Positions 31,230-40,700 of a DNA stretch of 64,000 nt are shown here, piece by piece. The stretch covers positions 1 through 64,000 of the forward strand of contig NZ_JAIXTC010000012.1 of the NCBI RefSeq assembly GCF_027484365.1, written 5' to 3'. The stretch is from Brevundimonas sp. Lineage in GTDB: Bacteria; Pseudomonadota; Alphaproteobacteria; Caulobacterales; Caulobacteraceae. Every line of letters starts with the position of its first letter. The stretch's first letter is position 1. Both the position numbers and the translations under genes were made by a program. The notes beneath the pieces are model-generated. The model had not been told where the DNA came from, made no database searches, and worked only from the letters and a program-made list of their open reading frames with translations.

Positions 31230-32215
31230 CGGACCGGGTCTTCCAGGTCCGGCGCCGGCCGCCCCGCCGCCGCATCGGCGTCATAGGCGCGGACGATCCG
31301 CTCGACCATGGCGTGGCGGACCACGTCCTGGGCCTCGAACTCCAGAACGCCGACCCCCTTCACGTCGCGCAGGATGCGCAAGGCATGGGCCAGGCCGCTG
31401 TCGCGCGGGTTCAACAGGTCGATCTGCGACGGGTCCCCCGTGACCACCATCCGGGCACCCTCCCCCAGCCGGGTCAGCACCATTTTCATCTGCAGGCGCG
31501 AGGTGTTCTGGGCCTCGTCGACGATGACGAAGGCGTGGCTCAGCGTCCGGCCGCGCATGAAGGCGATGGGAGCCGCCTCGATCTCACCCTTGTCACGCCG
31601 CCGCTGCACGTCCTCGGCGCCGAGAATGTCGTTCAGGGCCTCCCAAATCGGGGCCAGATAGGGATCGACCTTCTCGTTCAGATCGCCGGGCAGAAATCCG
31701 AGCTTTTCGCCCGCCTCGACCGCCGGCCGGGTGATGACCAGGCGGTCGACCTGTCCCCGCCGAAGCAGGGATGCGCCGTAGGCGGCGGCAAGGAAGGTCT
31801 TGCCCGTCCCCGCCGGGCCGACGCCGAAGCTCAGTTCATGATTGGCCAGCGTGTCCAGATAACGCGCCTGGGCATCGGTCTTGGGCACAATGGCCCCGCG
31901 TTTGCCGATGGGCAGGGCCATGGGATCGACGCGGCGACCGCCGCCCGTCACCCCCGTCCGCGCCGAACCGATCAGGGCGCGCACATCCGCCTCGTTCACG
32001 TCCGCGCCCTTTCCGGACCGCGAGGCGAGCCCTTCGATGACCTGTTTCGCACTGGCGCGATCCCGCGTGCCGCCGTTGATGGAGACCCCGCCGCCAGGCG
32101 CCTCGATCAGCACCTTGAACGCGTCCTCGATCAGGGCGACGTGGCGGCTGTTGGGTCCGATGACGGACCGGAGGGCGTTGTCGTCCAACGCCAGGAATTC
32201 ACTTTCACGCGCCAA
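31226..32215 (-). CDS. phoH: PhoH-like ATPase
   Basis: A 329-aa P-loop ATPase of the PhoH/YbeZ family, which pairs with YbeY in RNA metabolism. Walker A is GPAGTGKTF at about residues 131-139, with the adjacent [20 protein letters not shown] (family signature), Walker B as FVIVDEAQN, then MVLTRLGEG and [14 protein letters not shown]-like N-terminal part precedes it. It overlaps miaB by 11 nt and ybeY by 4 nt, so expression is tightly linked. Confidence 0.97.
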   Translation of the reverse strand: MARESEFLALDDNALRSVIGPNSRHVALIEDAFKVLIEAPGGGVSINGGTRDRASAKQVIEGLASRSGKGADVNEADVRALIGSARTGVTGGGRRVDPMALPIGKRGAIVPKTDAQARYLDTLANHELSFGVGPAGTGKTFLAAAYGASLLRRGQVDRLVITRPAVEAGEKLGFLPGDLNEKVDPYLAPIWEALNDILGAEDVQRRRDKGEIEAAPIAFMRGRTLSHAFVIVDEAQNTSRLQMKMVLTRLGEGARMVVTGDPSQIDLLNPRDSGLAHALRILRDVKGVGVLEFEAQDVVRHAMVERIVRAYDADAAAGRPAPDLEDPVR

Positions 32216-33608
32216 AAAGGCTGCCTTTCAGACTGTTCTGGTTGCCCTGCTCGATCCGGACCGGAACGATCTGGCCGAGAAGCTGGTCCGCGCCGTCGAC
32301 GTGCACGGATTGCAGATATGGGGATCGTCCGACGGCCTGCCCGGGATGGCGGCCCTTCCGGTCGAACAGGACATTCAACGTCCGACCGGCCTGGTGCGCA
32401 TTGAAGGCGATCTGTTGCTCGATCAGCAGGGCCTGCAAGGCGGCCAGACGGCTCTTCATCACCTCGCCCGGAACCTGGCCGGGCAGGGTCGCGGCGGGGG
32501 TGCCGGGGCGGGCGGAATACATGAAGGAGAAACAGGCCGCATAGTTCACCTGCCGCACCAGATCGAGCGTATCCTCGAACTCGCGATCGGTCTCGCCGGG
32601 AAAGCCGACGATCATGTCCCCGGCAAGGGCCAGATCCGGCCGGGCCTCGCGAATGCGGCCGATCAGGTCGATGTATTTCTGACGCCCGTGCTTCCGGTTC
32701 ATCAGCCGCAGGATCCGGTCCGATCCCGCCTGCACCGGCAGGTGCAGATAGGGCATCAGGGCCTCGACCTCGCCATGCGCGGCGATCAGGTCGTCGGACA
32801 TATCGTTGGGGTGGCTGGTCGTATAGCGGATGCGGTCGAGGCCGGGGATTTCCGCGAGCGCCCGCACCAGTCGCGCCAGGGTCCAGAGCTTGCCGTCCGT
32901 CCCCTCGCCGTCATAAGCGTTGACGTTCTGGCCCAGCAGGGTGACCTCGCGCACGCCCTGATCCGCCAGCCCGCGCGCCTCGGCCAGGACGTCGGCGACC
33001 GGCCGTGACCATTCCGCCCCGCGCGTATAGGGGACGACGCAGAAGCTGCAGAACTTGTCGCACCCTTCCTGCACGGTCAGGAAGGCGGCATATCCCTTGA
33101 CCTCGCGCAGTGACGGCCCGCCCGCGTTCAGGGCGTCGAACTTTTCATTCGGCGCGAAGTCGGCGCCGATCCGCTCGCCGCGCGACCGCGCCGTGCGGGT
33201 CAGCAGCTCCGGAAGCTGGTGATAGGCCTGGGGTCCCACGACGATGTCGACGGCGGGGGCCCGCAGCATAATCTCCTCGCCCTCGGCCTGGGCGACGCAA
33301 CCCGCCACGGCGATGGTCATGCGGGCCTCGCCCCGCGCCATCTTCCGCTCGCGCAGCTGACGCATCTTGCCGAGCTCGGAATAGATCTTCTCAGCCGCCT
33401 TTTCGCGGATATGGCAGGTGTTGAGGATGACGAAGTCGGCGGCCTCGACCTCGTCGGTCGTGGCGTAGCCGAGCGGACGCAGAACATCGGCCATGCGCTC
33501 GCTGTCATAGACGTTCATCTGGCAGCCGTAGGTCTTGATGAACAACCGTTTCGGAGGCGCGCTCCCGGCGGCGGTCCCGACCTCGGACGCGATCAGGGTA
33601 TCGGACAT
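32205..33608 (-). CDS. miaB: tRNA-2-methylthio-N6-dimethylallyladenosine synthase
   Basis: Radical-SAM methylthiotransferase acting on i6A37 of tRNA. 467 aa from ATG 33608 ([11 protein letters not shown]). Three N-terminal cysteines bind the auxiliary cluster ([32 protein letters not shown]). The radical SAM motif CDKFCSFC is followed by [22 protein letters not shown], and [20 protein letters not shown]-binding domain closes the protein. It follows fur by 54 nt. Its product uses SAM, whose synthase is encoded at 1.6 kb. Confidence 0.97.
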   Translation of the reverse strand: MSDTLIASEVGTAAGSAPPKRLFIKTYGCQMNVYDSERMADVLRPLGYATTDEVEAADFVILNTCHIREKAAEKIYSELGKMRQLRERKMARGEARMTIAVAGCVAQAEGEEIMLRAPAVDIVVGPQAYHQLPELLTRTARSRGERIGADFAPNEKFDALNAGGPSLREVKGYAAFLTVQEGCDKFCSFCVVPYTRGAEWSRPVADVLAEARGLADQGVREVTLLGQNVNAYDGEGTDGKLWTLARLVRALAEIPGLDRIRYTTSHPNDMSDDLIAAHGEVEALMPYLHLPVQAGSDRILRLMNRKHGRQKYIDLIGRIREARPDLALAGDMIVGFPGETDREFEDTLDLVRQVNYAACFSFMYSARPGTPAATLPGQVPGEVMKSRLAALQALLIEQQIAFNAHQAGRTLNVLFDRKGRHPGQAVGRSPYLQSVHVDGADQLLGQIVPVRIEQGNQNSLKGSLFGA

Positions 33609-33662
33609 GACGGGCTTATGATCGTCCGACCGGAGGGTCGCAAGATCGCGCAACCGCTGACG

Positions 33663-34142
33663 TCAGGACAGCTGCCCCGGATCGACCCGGGCCGCGTTGC
33701 GCGTATAGATCAGACCCTCGCGCTTGGACGGCTCGGCGCCTTCGATGGCCTTGCCGTAGAGTTCCAGCTTGTGGCCGACCAGTTCGAAGCCGAGGCGTTC
33801 GGCGATCTCGGTCTTCAGCCGCTCGATCTCTGCGTCGAAGAACTCGATGACCTCACCGGTGCGGGTGTCGATCAGGTGGTCGTGGTGGTCGTCGCCGGCC
33901 TCTTCATAGCGGCTGCGGCCGTCGCCAAAGTCATGCTTCTCGACCACGCCCGCCTCTTCGAACAGCCGCACGGTCCGATAGACGGTGGCGATCGAGATGT
34001 GCGGATCGATGGCGGAGGCGCGGCGGTAAAGCTCCTCGACGTCGGGATGGTCCTCGGCGTTGCCCAGGACCCGGGCGATCACCCGGCGCTGTTCGGTCAT
34101 TCGCATGCCGCGCTCGGCGCAGAGTTTTTCGATCCGGTCCAT
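33663..34142 (-). CDS. fur: Ferric uptake regulator Fur
   Basis: Iron-responsive transcription regulator of 159 aa. The N-terminal winged helix contains MRMTEQRRVIARVLGNAEDH and ISIATVYRTVRLFEEAGVVE (recognition helix). The metal site is DDHHDHLIDTRTGEVIEF, the HHDH motif typical of Fur. The second CxxC zinc site of E. coli Fur is missing, which is common in alphaproteobacteria. It sits between rimI and miaB; fur next to miaB is also the Caulobacter arrangement. Fur-subfamily assignment (rather than Irr or Mur) rests on the HHDH context and neighbourhood. Confidence 0.93.
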   Translation of the reverse strand: MDRIEKLCAERGMRMTEQRRVIARVLGNAEDHPDVEELYRRASAIDPHISIATVYRTVRLFEEAGVVEKHDFGDGRSRYEEAGDDHHDHLIDTRTGEVIEFFDAEIERLKTEIAERLGFELVGHKLELYGKAIEGAEPSKREGLIYTRNAARVDPGQLS

Positions 34143-34181
34143 GGGGCGAAGATAGAGGCGGTGTCCCGTTGTGGGAAGCCG

Positions 34182-34613
34182 TCAAGCCAAGTTGCGAACG
34201 AGAAGCAGGGCGTCCACGGCCGGGCCGTCCGCACGCGGATAGTAACGCGGACGCCGACCCGCCGGCTCGAAGCCGGCGGCCCCGTACAGGGCGCGCGCCG
34301 GGTCGTTGTCTTCCGCCACCTCCAGGAACATCCGGACCGCACCGGCTGCGGCGGCGCGATCGGCGGCGGTGCGGACCAGACGCGCCCCCAACCCCTGGCG
34401 TCGGGCGGACGGACGCACGGCGAGCGTCAGGATCTCCGCCTCATCGGCGACGGTGCGGATCAGGATGAAACCGTCGGTCGCGCCTTCCAGCATCACCCCG
34501 GACTGACCCAGAAGCTCTGCGAAGGCCGAGGCGGACCACGGCGGGTCGAAGGCTTCCGAATGCAGATCGGCCAGCGCCTGCGACAGATCCCCGGGATCGG
34601 CCGCCGCGCTCAT
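34182..34613 (-). CDS. rimI: GNAT acetyltransferase, RimI-like
   Basis: 143 aa, with the acetyl-CoA pyrophosphate-binding loop VRPSARRQGLGARLV (RxxGLG form of Q/RxxGxG/A) and the C-terminal FLEVAEDNDPARALYGAAGF typical of RimI (LEVxxxNxxAxxLYxxxGF). RimI acetylates the N-terminus of ribosomal protein S18. It overlaps tsaB by 4 nt, the well-known tsaB-rimI pairing. Substrate is inferred from family and context. Confidence 0.93.
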   Translation of the reverse strand: MSAAADPGDLSQALADLHSEAFDPPWSASAFAELLGQSGVMLEGATDGFILIRTVADEAEILTLAVRPSARRQGLGARLVRTAADRAAAAGAVRMFLEVAEDNDPARALYGAAGFEPAGRRPRYYPRADGPAVDALLLVRNLA

Positions 34614-35263
34614 GCTGCCGGCACGGGTCGGGCCTGACCGGGAAGCCGCGTCGGCGGGATCGCGTCGGGCGCCCGCAGATACAGCGGTCGGGGAGGACGG
34701 GTCGTTGGGTCGAGGGCCGCCGTCAGGGTGCCAAGCGCCGCCGGGTCGGGTGCAGTCAGAGTCGACGGCTCGCCTCCGACCAGGGCCGCGCCGGAGCCGG
34801 TGATGCGCCAGGCCCGGCCGGACAGACGCGCAACGGCGTCCTCCAGCGACAGGGCTTCGGGCTCCGACGCCGGGCGCCCCGCCTCGAACAGTTGCAGATA
34901 GACCTGCCCCCGTCGCGCATCGATCACGGCCGCCGTCGCCCCCTGCCCGCCATCGGCGGACCGTGCCAGCGCTTCCAGTGTGGAGACCCCGACCACCGGC
35001 AGGTCCAGGGCCGCGCCCAGCCCCTGGGCGAAGGCGAGGCCGACCCTCAGGCCGGTGAAGGACCCCGGCCCGACGGTCACCCCGATCCGGTCGAGCGCCT
35101 CGAACCCGCCGCCTGCCTCTGCGACGGCGTCGCGCACAAAGCCGCCCAGCCGTTCGGAATGGCCCCGCGCCATGACTTCCGACCGGACGCCCAGCGCCCG
35201 ACCGTCCTCGAACACCCCTGCGGTGCAGGCGTCCAGCGCCGTGTCGATGACCAGGACCCTCAT
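34610..35263 (-). CDS. tsaB: tRNA threonylcarbamoyladenosine biosynthesis protein TsaB
   Basis: Scaffold partner of TsaD in making t6A37 of tRNA. 217 aa from ATG 35263 (MRVLVIDTALDACTAGVFED). ASKHA-fold features: the N-terminal phosphate-1 loop, VGPGSFTGLRVGLAFAQGL, which is the TsaB signature, and AAVIDARRGQVY. Upstream open codons belong to the next gene's shadow. It lies 13 nt after an XRE gene and overlaps rimI at its end. Confidence 0.95.
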   Translation of the reverse strand: MRVLVIDTALDACTAGVFEDGRALGVRSEVMARGHSERLGGFVRDAVAEAGGGFEALDRIGVTVGPGSFTGLRVGLAFAQGLGAALDLPVVGVSTLEALARSADGGQGATAAVIDARRGQVYLQLFEAGRPASEPEALSLEDAVARLSGRAWRITGSGAALVGGEPSTLTAPDPAALGTLTAALDPTTRPPRPLYLRAPDAIPPTRLPGQARPVPAA

Positions 35264-35276
35264 CGGGCCCGTCCCG

Positions 35277-35660
35277 TCAGGACGACGGCGCAAGGGCTTC
35301 TGCGATCTGCGCCAGCGCCTGCCGCACACTTCGGTCGCGGATCAGCGGAAAGGCGGCGGCCAGGGCGCGGCCTTCTGTGGTCGCCGTCATGAAGCGCAGG
35401 TTGGACAGGTCGTCGATCACGGGCACCGCAGCGGACGGCCGCTCCGGAAACAGGGCGCCCGGCGTCACGCCGAGCGCCGCCGCGATGTCGTTCAGCCGCG
35501 AGGCCGAGATGCGGTTGGCCCCCGCCTCGTATTTCTGCACCTGCTGCGGACTGACCCCGAGCCTCTGGGCCAGGGCGGACTGGGACAGGCCCATGGCCAG
35601 GCGACGGGCGCCGATCCGGCGACCCACGGAAGCGTCCACGGCGTCCGGCGAACGAGGCAT
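35277..35660 (-). CDS. XRE-family transcriptional regulator
   Basis: 127 aa with the helix-turn-helix RRLAMGLSQSALAQRLGVSP, then QQVQKYEAGANRISASRLND. The C-terminal 50 residues are helical (EGRALAAAFPLIRDRSVRQALAQIAEAL, given in part). It resembles the XRE protein at 28584 (QIQKYEKGANRISASKL) and is likely a paralogue. It is 13 nt upstream of tsaB, so it may be co-transcribed with tsaB-rimI. Direct repeats TCGTTTCAT at 35692 and 35725 upstream could be its own operator. Confidence 0.9.
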   Translation of the reverse strand: MPRSPDAVDASVGRRIGARRLAMGLSQSALAQRLGVSPQQVQKYEAGANRISASRLNDIAAALGVTPGALFPERPSAAVPVIDDLSNLRFMTATTEGRALAAAFPLIRDRSVRQALAQIAEALAPSS

Positions 35661-35691
35661 GAGGGCGACTCCGACGGTTCTGATGGCCGTA

Positions 35692-35733
35692 TCGTTTCAT
35701 GTCGTCGCCTGAAATGCAATCTTTTCGTTTCAT
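35692..35733. promoter_or_regulatory. Direct repeats TCGTTTCAT upstream of an XRE gene
   Basis: TCGTTTCAT occurs at 35692-35700 and 35725-35733, 33 bp apart (about three helical turns). A TTTCA-N10-TGAAA inverted pair lies between them. The region is AT-richer than its surroundings and spans the 69-nt gap between two XRE genes. Operator function is inferred. Confidence 0.4.
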
Positions 35734-36323
35734 TCGTCCAGCCTGGCCCGGACGGCCGCAACACGGGCGATCGCCCTTCGATCGAGGGCGGTCTCGTCCT
35801 CCAGCCCGCCCGGCCCGCCGTGCACATAGAGGCGGTCGCCGTCGGCGCGTTGATACAGACGGACAAGCCGCGTGCCGTCCGTCAGGTCGATGACGCAGCC
35901 CTGGTCCCGGCGCGGCCAGCGGCCGGGGTCGAACTCCAGCACCACGCCGGACGCGGCCCAGGGCGCGAGGTCGTCATTGGACAGTTGCATCCGCTCGATC
36001 CGACCCGCCTGCGCTGCAGAGGGCGGGCTGAAGGCGCGGCGCGGGCTTTCAACGCCGGCAGCGGACATCGTGGGCGGCGCAGCGTCCCCGGCCAGGATCA
36101 GGGCGAGGTCCTCCGGCGTCGCGTCGAGGGCGCCGGTCAGGCGGCGCTGGACGTCGGGGCGAAACAGACCGGGGCGTTTGCCGCTCTCGTAGAGGCCCCA
36201 CCCCTGGCTGGTCATGCCGATCCTGGCGCCGGCCTCGGCCTGGCTCAGGCCGATCTGGCGGCGCAGGGCCGCCAGTCCCTCGCCGAGGGCGGCGGCGTCC
36301 GGGTCGGATGCGAAGCGGGCCAT
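35730..36323 (-). CDS. XRE regulator with S24-like C-terminal domain lacking a clear catalytic Ser
   Basis: 197 aa. The N-terminal helix-turn-helix reads ALRRQIGLSQAEAGARIGMT, then SQGWGLYESGKRPGLFRPD. The C-terminal part (about residues 115-180: MQLSNDDLAPWAASGVVLEF, RDQGCVIDLTDGTRLVRLYQ, DRLYVHGG) has the layout of LexA/CI-type S24 domains (membranes of strands around a GD.V position), but the usual MxPT serine and RxxK lysine motifs are not evident. It may sense a ligand without self-cleavage. The assignment of the C-terminal fold is tentative. Targets are unknown. Confidence 0.75.
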   Translation of the reverse strand: MARFASDPDAAALGEGLAALRRQIGLSQAEAGARIGMTSQGWGLYESGKRPGLFRPDVQRRLTGALDATPEDLALILAGDAAPPTMSAAGVESPRRAFSPPSAAQAGRIERMQLSNDDLAPWAASGVVLEFDPGRWPRRDQGCVIDLTDGTRLVRLYQRADGDRLYVHGGPGGLEDETALDRRAIARVAAVRARLDE

Positions 36324-36406
36324 GCCGGATTGTGCCTCAGACGCCCGCTTCAGGCGAGACGGAAACGTTTCACCGCGCTCCGGCCGCGAGCCGGGGGACA
36401 GCGCCC

Positions 36407-36964
36407 CTAGATGACCTGTTCGACGCTCGTCACTTCGGGGACGTAGTGTTTCATCATCTGTTCGACCCCCGCCTTCAGGGTCATGGCCGAGGACGGGCAG
36501 CCGGCGCAGGCGCCCCGCATCCGCAGCGACAGGACACCCGTCTCTTCGTCGAAGGCGTCGAACAGGATGTCGCCGCCGTCCTGGGCCACCGCCGGTCGGA
36601 TGCGGCTGTCCAGCAGGGCCTTGATCTCGGCCACGACCTCGGAATCCTCGACGCCGTCGTCAGGGCTCGCCTCGCTGTCGCGCAGAAGGGGCGCGCCCGA
36701 GACGAAATGATCCATGATGACCGACAGGATCTCGGGCTTCATCTCCGACCAGTCGCGGCCGTGCGCGGCCTTGGTGACCGAGACATGGTCGGCGCCGAAG
36801 AAGACGCCGGAAACGTCCTCAAGCGTGAACAGGGCCTCAGCCAGGGGGGAAGCCGTCGCCTGGTCGATGGTCAGGAACTCGCGCGATCCGGCCGGCGCCA
36901 CATCGCGTCCGGGCAGGAACTTCAGTGCGTTCGGGTTCGGCGTCGGTTCGGTCTGGATGAACAT
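36407..36964 (-). CDS. nfuA: NifU-family iron-sulfur cluster scaffold/carrier (NfuA-like)
   Basis: 185 aa from ATG 36964 (MFIQTEPTPNPNALKFLPG). The N-terminal domain is the Nfu_N type (TPNPNALKF, FTLEDVSGVFFGADHVSVTK). The C-terminal NifU domain has RPAVAQDGGDILFDAF and the cluster-binding CxxC in MRGACAGCPSSAMTLK. It delivers Fe-S clusters to targets such as MiaB-type enzymes (family knowledge). The open frame upstream to 37117 is not conserved and includes a perfect palindrome (37019-37038). Confidence 0.95.
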   Translation of the reverse strand: MFIQTEPTPNPNALKFLPGRDVAPAGSREFLTIDQATASPLAEALFTLEDVSGVFFGADHVSVTKAAHGRDWSEMKPEILSVIMDHFVSGAPLLRDSEASPDDGVEDSEVVAEIKALLDSRIRPAVAQDGGDILFDAFDEETGVLSLRMRGACAGCPSSAMTLKAGVEQMMKHYVPEVTSVEQVI

Positions 36965-37018
36965 GACGGGGAAATGCGCCTCGATTGAGCGGTTCGCAAG
37001 GGCGGCGGCAGGCGGACG

Positions 37019-37038
37019 GGACTCCGGAATTGGAGTCC
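37019..37038. promoter_or_regulatory. Palindrome upstream of nfuA
   Basis: GGACTCC-GGAATT-GGAGTCC: perfect 7-bp arms, 6-bp spacer, 55-74 nt before the nfuA start. It could be an operator for an Fe-S or iron regulator, or an RNA hairpin in the leader. No known consensus matches it. The remaining gap to 37251 shows no gene. Confidence 0.45.
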
Positions 37039-37251
37039 AGATCGTCCATAGAGTCCCATCGGTCCGGCCGTCAAAACACCGTTCGAAGCGTCCGATCCGT
37101 CCGAAGCGTTCGCCCATGACGCCGTCCCCGCGCGAAAGGGACCAGTATGGGGGCGTTTCAGGGCGTGATGGACAAAAGGGCTCTCGTCAGAGCCGGACGT
37201 TGAAATCCCTGGCGGATTCGGGGGATCTGTTGATGGGTATGGGCCAGATTC

Positions 37252-37274
37252 CCTTCTCTCCTTGCGGGAGAAGG
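37252..37274 (-). terminator. Inverted repeat R3 after the usp gene
   Basis: CCTTCTC and GAGAAGG form a 7-bp stem ending 5 nt before the usp stop codon (that is, just downstream of the gene on the minus strand). The hairpin sequence is nearly the same as the right end of the element at 63549-63708 (CCTTCTCCCGCAAGGGGAGAAGG in parts), so it is a minimal member of that repeat family. Confidence 0.5.
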
Positions 37275-37279
37275 AAAAT

Positions 37280-37747
37280 CTACGCCAGGTCCTCGATCTC
37301 GGCGTCGGTCAGTTCGCCGGGGACGATCGTCACCGGCAGCTTGCGGCCTCCGAAGGCGGCGCCCTGTTTCAGCACGGCCGACACCAGGGGTCCCGGGCCC
37401 CGGCTGCCCGTTCCGGCCGCCAGGACGAGGATTTTGATCTCCGGATCCTCGCCGCAGACCTTGCGGATCGCGGCCTGGGGTTCGCCCTCCTCGATCAGGA
37501 AGATCGGCTGGGCGCCCGAGCGCTCCCGGGCCTCCTCGCCCAGGCGATTGAGCAGCAGCTCGGCCTCGGCCCGCTGCTGACGCTGGATTTCCTCACGCAC
37601 GCCCGCCCAGTGCTCGTCCGATCCGCCCGGGATGATGCGCAGCAGGGCGACGCGCCCGCCCGTCGACCGCGCCCGGCGCGAGGCGTAGCGCAGCGCCGCC
37701 TCGAACTCAGGGCTGTCATCGACGACGACGAGGAACTTCCGGGGCAT
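37280..37747 (-). CDS. Universal stress protein (UspA family)
   Basis: 155 aa from ATG 37747, which overlaps the gdhZ stop (TGATG). One UspA domain: KFLVVVDDSPEFEAALRYAS at the start, VALLRIIPGG, and the ATP-binding-like loop ILVLAAGTGSRGPGPLVSAV (G2xG9xG(S/T) pattern), then LPVTIVPG. It is probably a nucleotide-binding stress protein. Tight coupling to gdhZ suggests a link to carbon/nitrogen starvation responses, which is inferred from position only. Confidence 0.9.
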   Translation of the reverse strand: MPRKFLVVVDDSPEFEAALRYASRRARSTGGRVALLRIIPGGSDEHWAGVREEIQRQQRAEAELLLNRLGEEARERSGAQPIFLIEEGEPQAAIRKVCGEDPEIKILVLAAGTGSRGPGPLVSAVLKQGAAFGGRKLPVTIVPGELTDAEIEDLA

Positions 37748-40700
37748 CAAACCGATCCCGCCACCTGGCGGATCTGGCCGTTGGCGATGGTCAGTTTAGC
37801 GAAGGTCCAGCCCGTACCCGAGGCCTCGATCTCGTCCACCGCGGCGCGAACGCCTTCAACCACGGCCTGGCGCGGCCCGATCCAGGCGTCGACGGCCGCT
37901 TCCGCCGTCGCCTCGGTATCGCCCACGGCCGGGTCGGAAGCCCTGGCCACCGCGCGGGTCAGGGCGAGCTGTTCGGTCATCAGGTCCTCGATCAGCCGGC
38001 GCACGGCCAGACGGTCGAAATGATCGCCCGACGGTACGGCCCCGGCGGCGACCCGAAGACGGTCGAAGTCGAAGGCGGCCCCGACCTGGTGATACAGGCG
38101 CGCCATCCGGGGTTCGGACCAGCCGGCCTCCGTCGCCAGATCGCCGATGTCTGCCGTGGCGACCAGAGGGCGCAGCATCGACACCGTCCAGGCGAGGTCT
38201 TCGCCCACACCCATGTCGGCGAAGGTCTTCAACCGGTCGGCCAGACGGGCCTGCTCGAAGCGGGACAGGACATCGCCGCCCGCGGCCCGCAGGGCATCGG
38301 CGGCCGGACGATAGGCCTCGATCAGCCCCTGAACCGTCGCCCCTGCCCTGCCCGCACGGCGCGCCAGCCAGAAGGTCTGGCGCCGCAGGACGGTGGAGAT
38401 CTCCTGATAGAGGGCGGTCTGGGTCTCGGCGGGGACCTTGAGATCCAGGGCATTGACCGCGTCCCAGGCCTCGTCGAGGCGGAAGACGCGACGGGCCGCC
38501 TCGAAGGCGATGACCAGGGCCGTCGTGTCGCAACCCGCCGCCGCCCGCAGCCGGTCGGGGAAGGTCGGACCCGTCATGTTGACGATCTCGTTGCACAGGA
38601 CCGTGGCGACGATCTCGCGCCGCAGCCGGTGGCCCTGCATCTGCTTTTCGAACCGGGCCAGTGGGCCGGGGAAGTAACGGACCAGGGTCTCCTCGAAGAA
38701 GGGATCTTCGGGCGCCCGGGAGGCCACGATCTCGTCGGCCAGCTCCAGCTTGGAATAGGCCATCAGCACGGCCAGTTCGGGCCGGGTCAGGGCCAGGCCC
38801 GCCGTCTTCATCTCGGCGATACGGACGTCGCCGGGCAGACCCTCGACCTTGCGGTCCAGTTTGCCCCGCGCCGTCAGCGCCTGCATGAACCGCTGCTGGC
38901 TGTCGAGGGCGTCGCTTCCCTCGGCCTGCTGCAGGGTCAGGGCCAGGGTCTGGTCATAGTTGTGGGTCAGAACCTTCAGGCCGACCTCTTCCGTCATCGA
39001 GGCCAGCAGCGGCACGCGATCGGCCAGGGGCAGGGCGCCCTGGGCCACCGCGGCGCCGATCAGGATCTTGATGTTGACCTCATGGTCGGAGGTGTCGACC
39101 CCGGCCGAGTTGTCGATGGCGTCGGTGTTGATCCGTCCGCCGCCGGCGGCGAAGGCGATCCGGCCCGCCTGGGTCAGGCCGAGGTTGGCCCCCTCCCCCA
39201 CCACCTTGACCCGCAGTTCGTCGGCGTTGATCCGGAGCGCATCGGTGCCCTTGTCGCCGACCTGGGCGTCGGTCTCGAGCGCCGACTTCACATAGGTGCC
39301 GATGCCGCCGAGATAGAGCAGTTCAGCCGGCGCCTTCAGGATGGCGCGGATCAGGCTGACCGGATCCAGGGCCTCGTCGGTGATGTCGAGTGCGGCGCGG
39401 ATCTCGGGCGTCAGCTCGATCGACTTGGCCGAGCGCGAGAAGACGCCACCGCCGGTCGAGATCTTCGCCTTGTCATAGTCCTGCCAGGACGAGCGCGGCA
39501 GGGCGAACAGCCGGTTCCGCTCTTCCCACGAGGACGCGGGATCGGGGGTCGGGTCGATGAAGATGTCGCGGTGGTCGAAGGCGGCGACCAGTTTCGAGGC
39601 CTTCGACAGCAGCAGGCCGTTGCCGAAGACGTCGCCGGACATGTCGCCGACCCCGACCACGGTGAAGGGCTCGGTCTGGATGTCCTTGCCGATCTCGCGG
39701 AAGTGGCGCTTGACCGCCTCCCAGGCGCCCCGGGCCGTGATGCCCATGGCCTTGTGATCGTAGCCGACCGATCCGCCCGAGGCGAAGGCGTCGTCGAGCC
39801 AGAAGCCGTAGTCGGCCGAAACCCCGTTGGCGATGTCGGAGAAGGTCGCCGTCCCCTTGTCGGCGGCCACGACCAGATAGGGGTCGTCGCCCTCGAACGG
39901 CACGACATCGGCCGGACGAATCACATGGCCGTCGGCGGCGATATTGTCGGTGATGTCCAGGAGGCCGGACAGGAAGGTCCTGTAGGCCCGGACGGCCTCG
40001 GCCTGCTGGGCGTCGCGGTCGCCGCCGGCGCGGACGATGCCCGACAGATATTTCGGGAAGAAGCCGCCCTTGGACCCGACCGGTACGATGACGGCATTCT
40101 TGACCTGCTGGGCCTTGACCAGTCCGAGGACCTCGGTGCGGAAGTCGTCGCGACGATCGGACCAGCGCAGACCGCCGCGGGCCACGGGACCGAAACGCAG
40201 GTGGACACCCTCGATGTGCGGCGCCCAGACGAAGATCTCGCGATAGGGCTTGGGCAGGGGCAGGTCCTCGAGCTCGCGCGAGGCGATCTTGATCGAGATG
40301 TGCGGCTTGAAGCCGCCATCGGCCGCTGTCTGGTAGTAGTTGGTGCGCTTGATCGCCCCGATCAGGGCCGCCATCCGACGCAGCGCCCGGTCGTGGTCGA
40401 GCGACTTCACCTCCATCAGGAGGGCGGTGATCCTGTCATTCAGCCCGGCGACCTCGGCCGCGCGGTCATCCGCCGACCCGCCATGGGCCGGATCGAACTT
40501 GCAGGCGAAGAAGGACAGCAGGGCGCGGGCGATGGCGGGATAGTCGCGCAGAGCCTCTTCCTGAACCGCCTGGGACGGATCGAGCCCTGTCTGCTGGCGA
40601 TAGCGGGCCAGGGTGCGGATCAGGGCCGCCTCACGCCAGCCGACGCCCAGTTCCAGAATCAGACGGTTGAATCCGTCGCTCTCGGTCTGGCCGGACCAGA

